This document shows, one piece after another, positions 1 through 8,286 of a stretch of DNA of 64,000 bases (positions are counted from its first letter, which is position 1; the number at the start of each line of letters is the position of its first letter). A model generated the notes under the pieces. The model had not been told where the DNA came from and did not search any database. It saw only the letters and a list, made by a program, of their open reading frames with translations. Where the stretch lies: NCBI GenBank assembly GCA_963812255.1, contig CAWEUM010000005.1:62001-126000 (forward strand). Direction: 5' to 3'. The position numbers and the translations under genes are program-made. The stretch comes from DATJGR01 sp963812255 (lineage in GTDB: Bacteria; Pseudomonadota; Gammaproteobacteria; Pseudomonadales; Azotimanducaceae).

Positions 1-3
1 GCG

Positions 4-819
4 GTGCTGAGCACAGCAAATTCGCGGCTCAATCGCGCGCCCGACACGAGTCTGTGGGACGCTATGAGGAACGAAGCTCAGGAGAAATCGCGGCGCGAAC
101 CCATCCTGGGTAGCTACTTTCACGCGACGATCCTAAACCACAAGAGTTTTCAATCGGCATTGAGCTTCCGCATTGCCAGCCGTCTCGACACTCCGATGCT
201 GCCGACGATGATGGTGCGCGACGTCATCGAAGAGGCGCTGAATCACTCACCGATGATCCTGATTGCCGCTGAAATCGACATCCTCGCGACGTACAACCGC
301 GATCCTGCGTGCGACGACGTATCGACACCGTTCCTGTTTTTCAAAGGATTCCACGCGCTGCAGGCGCATCGCATCGCGAACTGGCTATGGCATCGTGACA
401 GGCACGCGCTGGCGCGATTCTTCCAGAACCAAATCAGCGTGACATTGGGCGTTGATATTCACCCCGCCGCGCGCATCGGCTCCGGCATCATGCTCGATCA
501 CGCAACCGGTATCGTCATCGGCGAAACGGCCGTCGTCGAAGACGATGTGTCGATCCTGCATTCAGTCACGTTGGGTGGATCAGGCAAAGTATCCGGGGAT
601 CGGCATCCGAAAATCCGCCGCGGTGTGCTGCTGTCGGCAGGCTGCAAGGTAATCGGTAACATCGAAGTTGGCGAAGGCGCCAAGGTTGGGGCCGGGAGTG
701 TCGTGCTGCAGAATGTGCCGCCTCACGTCACCGTTGCAGGTGTGCCGGCGCAGATCGTCGGCCATCCAAGGTGTCCGTCACCATCGCTCGAAATGGACCA
801 GAGTCTCGATACGCCCTGA
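4..819 (+). CDS. cysE: Serine O-acetyltransferase
   Basis: Transfers acetyl from acetyl-CoA to L-serine, the first step of cysteine synthesis, in the cytoplasm. The 271-residue product has the CysE N-terminal helical domain (residues 15-150, with the family signature SYFHATILNHKSF near residue 38) followed by a left-handed beta-helix of hexapeptide repeats (about 155-240). The LDHATGIVIGETA segment carries the presumed catalytic His166. The reading frame opens with GTG at 4; an in-frame ATG at 64 would remove part of the conserved LWDAMRNEAQE segment, so the upstream start is preferred. The true start could lie before the window. The next gene converges on it 21 bases downstream. Confidence 0.93.
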   Translation: MLSTANSRLNRAPDTSLWDAMRNEAQEKSRREPILGSYFHATILNHKSFQSALSFRIASRLDTPMLPTMMVRDVIEEALNHSPMILIAAEIDILATYNRDPACDDVSTPFLFFKGFHALQAHRIANWLWHRDRHALARFFQNQISVTLGVDIHPAARIGSGIMLDHATGIVIGETAVVEDDVSILHSVTLGGSGKVSGDRHPKIRRGVLLSAGCKVIGNIEVGEGAKVGAGSVVLQNVPPHVTVAGVPAQIVGHPRCPSPSLEMDQSLDTP

Positions 820-834
820 GCGCCAACGGGCGTA
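810..834. terminator. Short hairpin between convergent genes
   Basis: TACGCCC (810-816) pairs with GGGCGTA (828-834) around an 11-base loop. It overlaps the end of cysE and lies in the gap to the convergent gene ending at 841. There is no T-run, so a terminator role is only suggested by position. Confidence 0.25.
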
Positions 835-840
835 GCCGCT

Positions 841-1704
841 TCAGGGTCCGACTTCTCCGCGCAACAGCTGTTGCAGCCGCCGATTGCGATTCTGTTCATG
901 CCGTAGCAGCGCCTTGAGCCGCTGGATCTCATCTCGGCATCCACGAATCTGGTCCAGATAAGTCTGTTGCTGCTGTTCCAGATCGAGGCGGTATTTGCGC
1001 GTCAATCCATCCACACTTTTGTTATGTTGCGCAATCAGCTGCGCGAGACTGATTCTCCCCTCTTCGCCGAATGCCTGGTCGATCTTGTCATCGGCCGGAA
1101 CCGGTACGATCTCCGCGTTCGACCGGGGTTTCCGCGCCGCAGACTTCGGTGTTTTAGGGGCTGTCGACTTGGCATGAAGGGTGGTCGGCTCGAGACTCGG
1201 CTCGTCCGGCTCGTCGGGTGTCGGCGGGCGCAGCAATGGCGGCTCGCCATCGGCGTCCTGCGTGGAGAGTTTCAAACTGAGTCGATTGCGCCATACGGCA
1301 GTTTGCACGACCTGAAGCGGATTGTGTTCGCCTTGCCCCTCCGGTTCCCACAGGTTCATCGCATGCCAGGACACCGAGCACTGCGTACGCGAAGCAAGAC
1401 GGATAGCGCCACAGCCGATATCCGGACCGAGGCCCGCGTGACGCACCAGATGCCGCAGTGGCACGGAGAAGCCCTGATCGGCGTGTCCGTTTTCGTCGAT
1501 GCGCAATAGAAAACTCACCAACCCTCGCACCGCCAGACCGGTGCCAACCACCACGTATGCGCCACGTACCTGGCTGGCCGCAAAGTGCTCGAGTGTCGTC
1601 GCCTGGTTCAACAGAGCTTCGAACTCGGCATAGTGCATTTCCACCGAGATCTCGTCGCCCTCGAAAAACAATACAGCTTCGGCGAAAGCGTCCTGCTGAC
1701 TCAT
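841..1704 (-). CDS. Conserved hypothetical protein, C-terminal coiled coil
   Basis: The function is unknown. The 287-residue product has a folded N-terminal domain (about 1-145) containing the segments FFEGDEISVEMHYAEFE and PLRHLVRHAGLGPDIGCGAI, then an acidic, Pro-rich linker (150-205), then a charged coiled coil (about 215-285) rich in Gln, Arg and Leu. I recognise the N-terminal pattern from conserved hypothetical proteins of Pseudomonas and Marinobacter; some carry a chromosome-partitioning label that nothing here supports. There is no signal peptide or membrane segment, so it is probably cytosolic. It starts at ATG 1704 and converges on cysE. The architecture suggests a scaffold or self-associating protein, but that is inference. 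Confidence 0.75.
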   Translation of the reverse strand: MSQQDAFAEAVLFFEGDEISVEMHYAEFEALLNQATTLEHFAASQVRGAYVVVGTGLAVRGLVSFLLRIDENGHADQGFSVPLRHLVRHAGLGPDIGCGAIRLASRTQCSVSWHAMNLWEPEGQGEHNPLQVVQTAVWRNRLSLKLSTQDADGEPPLLRPPTPDEPDEPSLEPTTLHAKSTAPKTPKSAARKPRSNAEIVPVPADDKIDQAFGEEGRISLAQLIAQHNKSVDGLTRKYRLDLEQQQQTYLDQIRGCRDEIQRLKALLRHEQNRNRRLQQLLRGEVGP

Positions 1705-1741
1705 CCTGCGGATCCTCCACGGCGTTCATGTGCTGCTGCCA

Positions 1742-1757
1742 GCGCGCCGCGGCGCGC
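1742..1757. repeat. 16-bp perfect GC palindrome
   Basis: GCGCGCCGCGGCGCGC is its own reverse complement. It sits in the 255-base divergent interval between the coiled-coil protein and gap. It could be an operator or a chance GC-rich palindrome; nothing else supports a role. Confidence 0.3.
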
Positions 1758-1959
1758 CTTGCGGTATTACATCCGAATGGGTCGAGCACTACCGCGGGAA
1801 ACATCACTGCACGAATGCGATGACGATCAACTTCCCGGGATGGACGTCACAGTTCCAGTGAGTCATCGCAGTCATCAGGCCGCGAACAAGGGGCGCGGAA
1901 CTGCAGCAGCGGTCATCCAATCCAAGCGCTATGATGCGGTATCACCATGCGAGGTCCCG

Positions 1960-2958
1960 ATGAAAAGAATCGCCATCAACGGCATGGGCCGCACCGGGCG
2001 AGTCATGTTGCGCCGGTTGCTGGGCGCCAATCGCTGGAACCTCGACCTTGTTGCCGTCAATGACATCGCCGATCCGAACGACATCGCCTATCTTGTCAAA
2101 TACGACTCCGTTCATGGGCGCCTCGATGAAAGTGTTGGCTACGCGAACGGTCGCCTGATGGTCGGTGATCGGCAGGTCGCGCTTTTGCGCGAAAGCGATC
2201 CGACGAAGCTGCCTTGGCGAACGCTCGGCGTCGACATCGTGATCGAATGCACCGGTCAGTTTGCATCGCGGGAATCCGCCGCACGGCACATCGAAGCAGG
2301 CGCCCGACGGGTCCTGCTCGGCGCGCCTGCAGCGGATGCCGATCTGACGATCGTGCTAGGCGTCAACGAGGCCGACTTCGATCCCAGCCGGCACTTCATC
2401 GTTTCGAACGCGTCATGCACAACCAACTCACTGGCACCGCCGCTGAAAGTACTGATAGACGCATTCGGCGTCGAAGAGGTACTGGCAACCACGGTCCACG
2501 CATACACGGCGTCGCAGGCTATCGTCGACCGACCGGCAAAGAAAAAACACCGTGGTCGTGCCGCCGCAGTGTCGATGATCCCGACCACCTCGGGCGCCGA
2601 CGCTGCAACGGTTCAGGTGATACCGCAACTGGCCGAGAAGATTCGCGTGCTGGCGATTCGCGTACCGATCCCCGATGGTTCATTGACTGACATCAGCGCC
2701 CGCCTGTCGAGGAGGGCTTCGGTGGCCGACATCAATGCCGCCATGCACGCCGCGGCGCACGGCCCGTTGGCAGGCATCCTGGGTTACTCCGAAGACGAAC
2801 TGGTATCGGTAGACATACTCGGCGAGCCGTACTCGGGCATCGTCCATGCCGGCGCCACTTCCGTGGCTGGCTACCTCGCCAAAGTGCTCGTCTGGTACGA
2901 CAACGAGGTGGGCTATTCGCACCGCTGTCTCGACGCTGTCGACCGACTGCCATTTTGA
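1960..2958 (+). CDS. gap: Glyceraldehyde-3-phosphate dehydrogenase, type I
   Basis: Oxidises and phosphorylates glyceraldehyde-3-phosphate to 1,3-bisphosphoglycerate with NAD(P), in glycolysis or gluconeogenesis. The 332-residue length is normal. It has the dinucleotide-binding start INGMGRTGRVMLRRLL, the catalytic motif SNASCTTN with nucleophile near Cys152, the catalytic-His segment TTVHAYTASQ, and the C-terminal WYDNEVGYSHR signature. The reading frame stays open upstream to 1585, but homology begins at ATG 1960, so that start is used. The substrate loop is unusual: the common DGP.KDWR stretch is replaced by a Lys-rich RPAKKKHRGRAA. This could mark a divergent paralogue, such as an erythrose-4-phosphate or gluconeogenic form. 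It converges on the DUF4136 gene. Confidence 0.93.
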   Translation: MKRIAINGMGRTGRVMLRRLLGANRWNLDLVAVNDIADPNDIAYLVKYDSVHGRLDESVGYANGRLMVGDRQVALLRESDPTKLPWRTLGVDIVIECTGQFASRESAARHIEAGARRVLLGAPAADADLTIVLGVNEADFDPSRHFIVSNASCTTNSLAPPLKVLIDAFGVEEVLATTVHAYTASQAIVDRPAKKKHRGRAAAVSMIPTTSGADAATVQVIPQLAEKIRVLAIRVPIPDGSLTDISARLSRRASVADINAAMHAAAHGPLAGILGYSEDELVSVDILGEPYSGIVHAGATSVAGYLAKVLVWYDNEVGYSHRCLDAVDRLPF

Positions 2959-2977
2959 AAGCTTATGCGAGTGTCAG

Positions 2978-3517
2978 TCAGCTCGGCGGAAAATTTGCCA
3001 GAATCGCAGTCAACGCTGCCCGAATGGCGGGCTGAGGATCCTTCCGATCACTCGTGGTGATTGTCTTTGTTGCCCAGCCGTGCCACGCCGGCTTGTGCGT
3101 GCGTACGTCGAAGATATCGACGACAAGACGTCCCTCTAAATGCTGGCGCACCCGCACGTCATGAGTGCCGTGCCAATACCACGGGCCGCGATACGCGGCC
3201 GGGTACGAATCGATGCGTAGCTTGTCGGTGGCACCAAGTCCGAATCCTACGACGAAGTCCGCTCGATCGGCATCCTCGACAAAGCGATAGCCCTTTGCCA
3301 CCAGCAAATCCTGCGCGGTTTGCTGGATCTGCCCTTCGAGCAGCGGACCGACATCCGGCGCAGGATCGACAAACGGGTGTGGTGAAACCCACGAGAACGT
3401 CGCGAACAGATCGAAGTTCACCTCGGGGTTGAAATCATGATGCGAGGCGATGCTGGCGCAGCCGCCGCCTGACGCTAAAGCTAGGACAATCGCAATCGTC
3501 CGAATTGCCTTGTTCAT
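2978..3517 (-). CDS. DUF4136-type lipoprotein
   Basis: A predicted outer-envelope lipoprotein of 179 residues. The N-terminus is a lipoprotein signal peptide ending in LASGGGC, with Cys20 as the lipidated residue. The mature part has the DUF4136 pattern: an FDLFATFSWV segment after the Cys, a central ADRADFVVGFGLG strand, and a C-terminal LVVDIFDVRTHKPAWHGWA segment. The biochemical role of DUF4136 is not established. The gene starts at ATG 3517 and stands alone, with an 83-base gap to the PAP2 gene downstream and convergent gap on the other side. Confidence 0.82.
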   Translation of the reverse strand: MNKAIRTIAIVLALASGGGCASIASHHDFNPEVNFDLFATFSWVSPHPFVDPAPDVGPLLEGQIQQTAQDLLVAKGYRFVEDADRADFVVGFGLGATDKLRIDSYPAAYRGPWYWHGTHDVRVRQHLEGRLVVDIFDVRTHKPAWHGWATKTITTSDRKDPQPAIRAALTAILANFPPS

Positions 3518-3600
3518 CGTATCTCGTCAGGCATCAAATCGAAGTTGCGAGACTGTCGTATCGAAACGCGAATCGCAAGATCCGAATCGAGCGCGACGCG

Positions 3601-4293
3601 TCACGTCGGCCGCGCGTGATTCAGAATGGGTGTGGTTACGACGGCACCGAACCAGCAAATCGCCAGCGCCCAGACGTCGTGCGACAGGTAGTGCGCGCCG
3701 CGTAGCTGTTGTGCGACGCCAAAGGTCAGCCCGATGGCCACGGCGCCAGCGAATGCGTACCAGCGCCACGCAAACGCGTACTGCCGACTGAAGAAATAGA
3801 ACGCGAGCAATGCAAATCCGGAACTCGCGTGCCCGGACGGGAAACAGCGCCCGGAATCACCATGCATGAGAATCTCATGCCAAGTGGTTGAATATGCGAC
3901 ATCGCCACCGAAGCGCACGATCGACCAGGGACAATGCACGCGCGTGATGTCCTTCAACAGTGCGATCGACAGCGTCGACAGAGCAATCGCCGTCACCAGA
4001 TACACGAGTCCCCAACGCAGTCGCGCGAGCCGAGCAACCCGGAACGACGCCGCACAGGCGACCATGAGCAAAACGTAGAATGCGCCGATCCAGCGTTTCG
4101 CATCGTCGTGCAGAACACCCCTGACGAACGCATCGCGCCGCAGCGCCCACGCACCTCCTTCCCACCGATAGATCAGTTCCGCCAGCCACAAATCGATTCG
4201 GCTCGACTCCAACACCATCGCGATCGCAACGAATGCCACGAGCGGCCACCAGACGTGATCGCGTACGGAACCGAGTGCCGTTGGCGGCATCAT
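3601..4293 (-). CDS. PAP2-family membrane phosphatase
   Basis: A 230-residue integral membrane phosphatase of the PAP2 superfamily, with about six membrane segments. The three active-site motifs are visible: LKDITRVHCPW (motif 1), PSGHASSG (motif 2, catalytic His) and RGAHYLSHDVWA (motif 3, His nucleophile with Asp). Motif 1 has Cys-Pro where the classical motif has Arg-Pro. The HCPW form belongs to a recognised subfamily, so it need not mean loss of activity. Likely substrates are lipid pyrophosphates, lipid A phosphate or phosphatidylglycerophosphate. The start overlaps the stop of the upstream sulfatase gene by four bases (ATGA), so the two are translationally coupled and probably act in one envelope-lipid modification step. 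Confidence 0.9.
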   Translation of the reverse strand: MMPPTALGSVRDHVWWPLVAFVAIAMVLESSRIDLWLAELIYRWEGGAWALRRDAFVRGVLHDDAKRWIGAFYVLLMVACAASFRVARLARLRWGLVYLVTAIALSTLSIALLKDITRVHCPWSIVRFGGDVAYSTTWHEILMHGDSGRCFPSGHASSGFALLAFYFFSRQYAFAWRWYAFAGAVAIGLTFGVAQQLRGAHYLSHDVWALAICWFGAVVTTPILNHARPT

Positions 4294-6263
4294 CGACCGT
4301 GCGTCAGCGCTGTGACCCGATTCCAGTCGTCTAGACGCGCCTCGTAGGTATCCGCTGCCGTCTGGTAGTACGCGCGCGCGAGTTCGGCGCCACGATCACC
4401 ACCGTCGACGTCGACTTTGTGCGCAACCCCATCTACGTATCGGTAGCGTTCGATCCGCGTTCTGGGTTGCAGGATCGTCAGATCAGACCCGTCGTAGTAA
4501 CCGAGGTACTCGTAGTTACCGATCAGCGCGCGCCGCGGATGCCCGCTCGCGCGCATATCGACGCCGAATGCCATCGACGCATAATCGATGTTCAACAGGG
4601 CTAATATCGTGGGCGCGATGTCGATCTGACTCACCAGCGTATCCAGTTCACGAGCCGGCACGTTGCGCGGCGAATAGAACCACAACGGAATGTGGTACTT
4701 GTCGAGCGGCAGGTCTTCCTTGCCCGCGCTGCCCGCACAATGATCGGCCACAATGACGAACAGCGTGTTGTCGAACCAGGAATGGGCGCGCGCTTTGCGC
4801 AGAAATTCTGCGATCGCGTAGTCGGTGTACATGACCGCGCCGTCGCGGCCGCTGCCCGACGCGATGGGGACGCGACCGCTCGGATACGTGTACGGCCGGT
4901 GGTTGGATGTCGTCATCAGATGGAAGAAGAACGGCTTGCCTGCCGACGCCGCACGATCCGCCGCTTCGAGCGTCTGCCGATAGAGGTCTTCATCCGACAT
5001 ACCCCATGCGTTGCGGAATTCGATCTCGTCATCCGGCACGCTCGATTGATCGATCACACCGTAGCCATTGCCCTTGAAGAATGCGGCCATGTTGTCGAAG
5101 TAGCCGCGGCCGCCGTATATGAATTGGGTGTCGTAGCCGTGCTGCCGCAATACATTACCCAACGACCAGAGCCCCGATTCGCGCCCGATCCGCTTCACGA
5201 TCGAGCGTCCCGGTGTCGGCGGAAACGACAACGTCACCGCTTCGAGCCCGCGTACCGTTCGCGTACCCGTCGCATACAACCGGGAGAAAAACAGACTCTT
5301 GTCGATCAACGCATCGAGATTCGGCGTCAACGTGGACCCCGGCGTGAACCGGGCTAGATACTTCGCGCTGAGACTCTCGATCATCACGATCACGACGTTG
5401 AGGGGCCGTTCGGCACCGCTGCCGTGAACGCGGCGCAGAATCGACAGTGGATTCGGATCGATGAAATCCCCAGGCTTCGCGTTCAACTGCGTCTTCAGGA
5501 TACTCGCCGCATCAGCGGCGCTCTCGTGTTGATAAAACTGCGCGTAGTCGAGTTGGTTGTTGCGAAATGCCGCGACGAATTGGTATGGCCCGTCCGACGC
5601 CAGTTCGCGGGCGTAGTTGTCGGTAAAGCGATCGCGCAAGCCCTGGTCCACGACCACATATGCGAGCAGCGGAACCGTCCACAACACCATCGCCAAGCCG
5701 ATACGCCTGGCGAACGGCTCTCTGACGCTCAGCCCCGCCTCGATTCGCGGATAAAGCCACCAGTAGATTCCAATCGAGGCAACGAAAATGCCCGCTAGAA
5801 TCCATGGAACCGGATACGACTCAGAAATGTTGTTAGAGACTTCGCGCCGATAGACGAGGTAGTCCACGGAAATGAAATTGAACCGCGCCGCGAACTCTCC
5901 CCAGAACAGGTATTCCGCCACGGCGATGAAGCCGAATCCGTACAGTGTCGCGAAACTCACGACATGAACAAAGGCGCGCGTCGCCGCGCGCTGCCACAGC
6001 GCCTCGGGGCACAGCGCTACGAACAGAACCGGCAGGATCGATGCGTACGCGATGAAGCACATGTCGTAGAGAGCACCGAACGTGACAATCGAGGGCACAT
6101 CCGCCATCGTCACGCCGGCATCCGGCGGCAATGACAACGCGAGCAGCAGTCGGGTCACCATTGCGATGCCGAAGTAGCAGAGCCACAGCCAGAAGGCGAC
6201 TCGATAGCGGGACTGAAACGTCACAACCGAGCCGAACGACAAGGCCGTCGAATATTCAAACAC
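4290..6263 (-). CDS. LtaS/MdoB-like sulfatase, phosphoglycerol transferase family
   Basis: A 657-residue inner-membrane protein of the alkaline-phosphatase superfamily. About five transmembrane helices fill residues 20-215, followed by a periplasmic sulfatase domain (about 260-560). The candidate nucleophile Thr lies in the TGTRTVRGLEA segment near residue 332. Metal-ligand segments include VIVMIESLSAKY and FVIVADHCAGSAGK. This is the layout of lipoteichoic acid synthase and of OpgB/MdoB, which move phosphoglycerol onto glucans, or phosphoethanolamine onto lipids. No lipoteichoic acid is expected in this organism, so an envelope phosphoglycerol or phosphoethanolamine transferase is more likely. 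It is coupled to the PAP2 gene and begins at ATG 6263, 20 bases after an AT-rich palindrome. Confidence 0.88.
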   Translation of the reverse strand: MFEYSTALSFGSVVTFQSRYRVAFWLWLCYFGIAMVTRLLLALSLPPDAGVTMADVPSIVTFGALYDMCFIAYASILPVLFVALCPEALWQRAATRAFVHVVSFATLYGFGFIAVAEYLFWGEFAARFNFISVDYLVYRREVSNNISESYPVPWILAGIFVASIGIYWWLYPRIEAGLSVREPFARRIGLAMVLWTVPLLAYVVVDQGLRDRFTDNYARELASDGPYQFVAAFRNNQLDYAQFYQHESAADAASILKTQLNAKPGDFIDPNPLSILRRVHGSGAERPLNVVIVMIESLSAKYLARFTPGSTLTPNLDALIDKSLFFSRLYATGTRTVRGLEAVTLSFPPTPGRSIVKRIGRESGLWSLGNVLRQHGYDTQFIYGGRGYFDNMAAFFKGNGYGVIDQSSVPDDEIEFRNAWGMSDEDLYRQTLEAADRAASAGKPFFFHLMTTSNHRPYTYPSGRVPIASGSGRDGAVMYTDYAIAEFLRKARAHSWFDNTLFVIVADHCAGSAGKEDLPLDKYHIPLWFYSPRNVPARELDTLVSQIDIAPTILALLNIDYASMAFGVDMRASGHPRRALIGNYEYLGYYDGSDLTILQPRTRIERYRYVDGVAHKVDVDGGDRGAELARAYYQTAADTYEARLDDWNRVTALTHGR

Positions 6264-6282
6264 ATTTCGAGATAAATCCTAT

Positions 6283-6304
6283 AATTATTTGATATTAAAT
6301 AATT
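6283..6304. promoter_or_regulatory. AT-rich palindrome upstream of sulfatase operon
   Basis: AATTATTT (6283-6290) and AAATAATT (6297-6304) form perfect 8-bp arms around GATATT, 20 bases before the start codon at 6263. The surrounding 45 bases are strongly AT-rich in an otherwise GC-rich window. On the minus strand a TTGAAA hexamer lies just upstream. A promoter with an overlapping operator is plausible; no transcription start is known. Confidence 0.4.
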
Positions 6305-6566
6305 TTATTTTCAAGCATATCGCATTCTAGCAGATTCGACCCAGGACACCGGGGCGAATCGCGAACGAACATTTCATCTATCGCAGCGTTCGATCGTGAT
6401 GACGTCCTCGTGACTTCTAACGCGCGGCGAGTGGTGACCGCAGGCAATGCTCGGCGCACACATCCGCGACCGCAACTGCGGCGCGAAGCCCGGCAGAACC
6501 TCAATGGACTATGGGGGTTACGCGCCAGGAATTGACCAAACAACCCGGCCAAGAACGATCATGAGC
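6305..6566. other. Intergenic stretch without a recognisable gene
   Basis: Between the AT-rich palindrome and the gene remnant at 6567 I see short open frames on both strands, but none with a recognisable motif. It may be further debris of the degraded gene next to it. Confidence 0.4.
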
Positions 6567-7022
6567 CTATTCGTCATCGAGCGAAGTTTCGCGCAGGAGT
6601 TGGTTACCACTGCCGTCGATCCCGTAGATTCCGTCCTTCTCTGTGCCGCCGAAAAAGGGATCACCAACCAGCGAAACCATCACGTACGCCGTTCTGCCGA
6701 CAAACGCGACATCCATTGGGCCACCGATACCGACGATCGTCGCCAGTCTTTTCCTGAAACCCTCGAGCGATCCAGCTGCGCTACGCCGCCGTTGGCGTGG
6801 CGCCGGCTTCATTGTGAATCGTACGGATGCGTTGCCCGCGGCCCCTTCGTTGAGCTGTTTTTTCCATGACGTGTCGCTCCTCTTGGGAATGTGTCGAAGT
6901 CGGCGACCCACCCGGGGCTGCCGCGTCGAGTCATGAAAATAGGCTCCGCAACGGGTGCCGCCTATCGTCCAAATTGATGATTTGAATGCGGGGACATCGG
7001 CCGTAGCCTGGGTGATCGGCAC
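6567..7022 (-). pseudogene. ScyD/ScyE-like propeller gene remnant
   Basis: The C-terminal third of this 151-codon frame reads like a beta-propeller blade of the ScyD/ScyE family: GGPMDVAFVGRTAYVMVSLVG followed by a DGIYGIDGSGN turn. ScyD-type proteins are secreted and several hundred residues long, with a signal peptide and multiple blades. Here the sequence before the blade (first 85 codons) is Arg- and Ser-rich with no signal peptide, and the frame stops soon after one blade. It is best read as a fragment of a degraded gene. A short genuine protein is less likely, as there is no good start or ribosome binding site in front of the blade. Confidence 0.55.
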
Positions 7023-7086
7023 CCGTTGTGAAGTGACCCAATCATCCCACTGCGGTGGATGCTCCAGTGCAAGCGTACCTGCGGCC

Positions 7087-8250
7087 CTATACCGCCAAAG
7101 CGTTACCCATCAGATCCTCGAAATTGGATCGATAGAACGCGTCGCGCTCGGCGGCGCTGCAACCTTCGGCGTCGAGACTCGCTTCGAAGCGCTTGACGGG
7201 ATTGCGGCCACCCTCGACGTGCGGATAGTCCGAGCTGAACAGGCACACACTGGAACCGGCATTCCTGATGATCCAGCCGGCGGGTTCGTGCGGATACGGT
7301 GTCACACGGATCTGCCGCTGCACGTATTCGGACGGCTTCAGCGACAGATTGCGCAGCCGTACCTCGCTCTTGCGAAACGCTCCGGCCGCAGAATCCATCG
7401 ACCGCATCCAGCCCGGTACCCAAGCGGCGCCCATCTCGATCACGCCGAACTTGAGCCGCGGAAAGCGCTCGAACACGCCGTCGATGATCAATGTCGCCAG
7501 CGACTGCATCGGCGACTCAGCGATGTACATGTACGACACGGAGGTGAAGTTGCCGTCGCCGCCGATGAAATCTTTCACCGGCGGCAGACCGTTGGCTTTG
7601 TACGTCGCGTCCATCGCCTTGCCGCCGCCGACATGAAATACGACCGGAATGCCGGCCTCCTGCGCGCGCGCCCACAGCGGATCGAAACCGACGTGGCTCG
7701 GCGAATGATGCAGCGGACACGCCGACGGAATCATCAAAGCCGCCGCACCCATCGAAATCGCTTCGTCGGCCGCTTGGATCGCGCATTCGATATCGCTGAA
7801 GGGTATGTACAAGACCGGCAACAGGCGCCGATCGACATTGCAGAAATCGACCATCGCGCGGTTGTGGGCACGCGCGATGCCATACGCTTCATCGAGATTG
7901 CCGCTGCGATCGCTGGCTGCGAGCGGTGCGAGTCCGCCGGTCGTGAAGACGAGTTGGCTCGCGACACCAAGATGGTCTACCGCGGCCGGACGTTCATGTT
8001 TGTCGAACGCGCCGAGCGCGGTGAAGCCTTTGCGCAACGTGATTTCCGCCTCGTCCCGCGCGCGATAGGCCACGTCATCATACGACTTGCGCGCATCCGC
8101 GATGAACGCTGCGACGTGCTCGTCGCGCGGGTCGCTGTATTTCTTCAGTGCTTCGCGCAGCGATGGATCGATCCACGGTTCCAGGTATCCGGGCAGCTCG
8201 AACACGTGTGCATCGGCGTCGTGCACGACTCGATCGGCTATGTAGGGCAT
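7087..8250 (-). CDS. Amidohydrolase family protein (Amidohydro_2)
   Basis: A 387-residue TIM-barrel hydrolase or decarboxylase of the Amidohydro_2 group (relatives include ACMSD and gamma-resorcylate decarboxylase). The N-terminal HDADAHVFELP holds the usual first metal-site residues, VVFHVGGG supplies a central His, and SSDYPHVEGG near residue 340 supplies the C-terminal Asp and His typical of the family. The substrate is not predictable; relatives act on hydroxylated aromatic or small cyclic acids. It starts at ATG 8250 and lies 36 bases after pyc on the same strand, so readthrough from pyc is possible, though a functional link is not obvious. A second member of the family lies at 28272-29423. 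Confidence 0.88.
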   Translation of the reverse strand: MPYIADRVVHDADAHVFELPGYLEPWIDPSLREALKKYSDPRDEHVAAFIADARKSYDDVAYRARDEAEITLRKGFTALGAFDKHERPAAVDHLGVASQLVFTTGGLAPLAASDRSGNLDEAYGIARAHNRAMVDFCNVDRRLLPVLYIPFSDIECAIQAADEAISMGAAALMIPSACPLHHSPSHVGFDPLWARAQEAGIPVVFHVGGGKAMDATYKANGLPPVKDFIGGDGNFTSVSYMYIAESPMQSLATLIIDGVFERFPRLKFGVIEMGAAWVPGWMRSMDSAAGAFRKSEVRLRNLSLKPSEYVQRQIRVTPYPHEPAGWIIRNAGSSVCLFSSDYPHVEGGRNPVKRFEASLDAEGCSAAERDAFYRSNFEDLMGNALAV

Positions 8251-8286
8251 CGCGTTGCCTCCCCTGCAGTGATACGCCCGTTCAGG

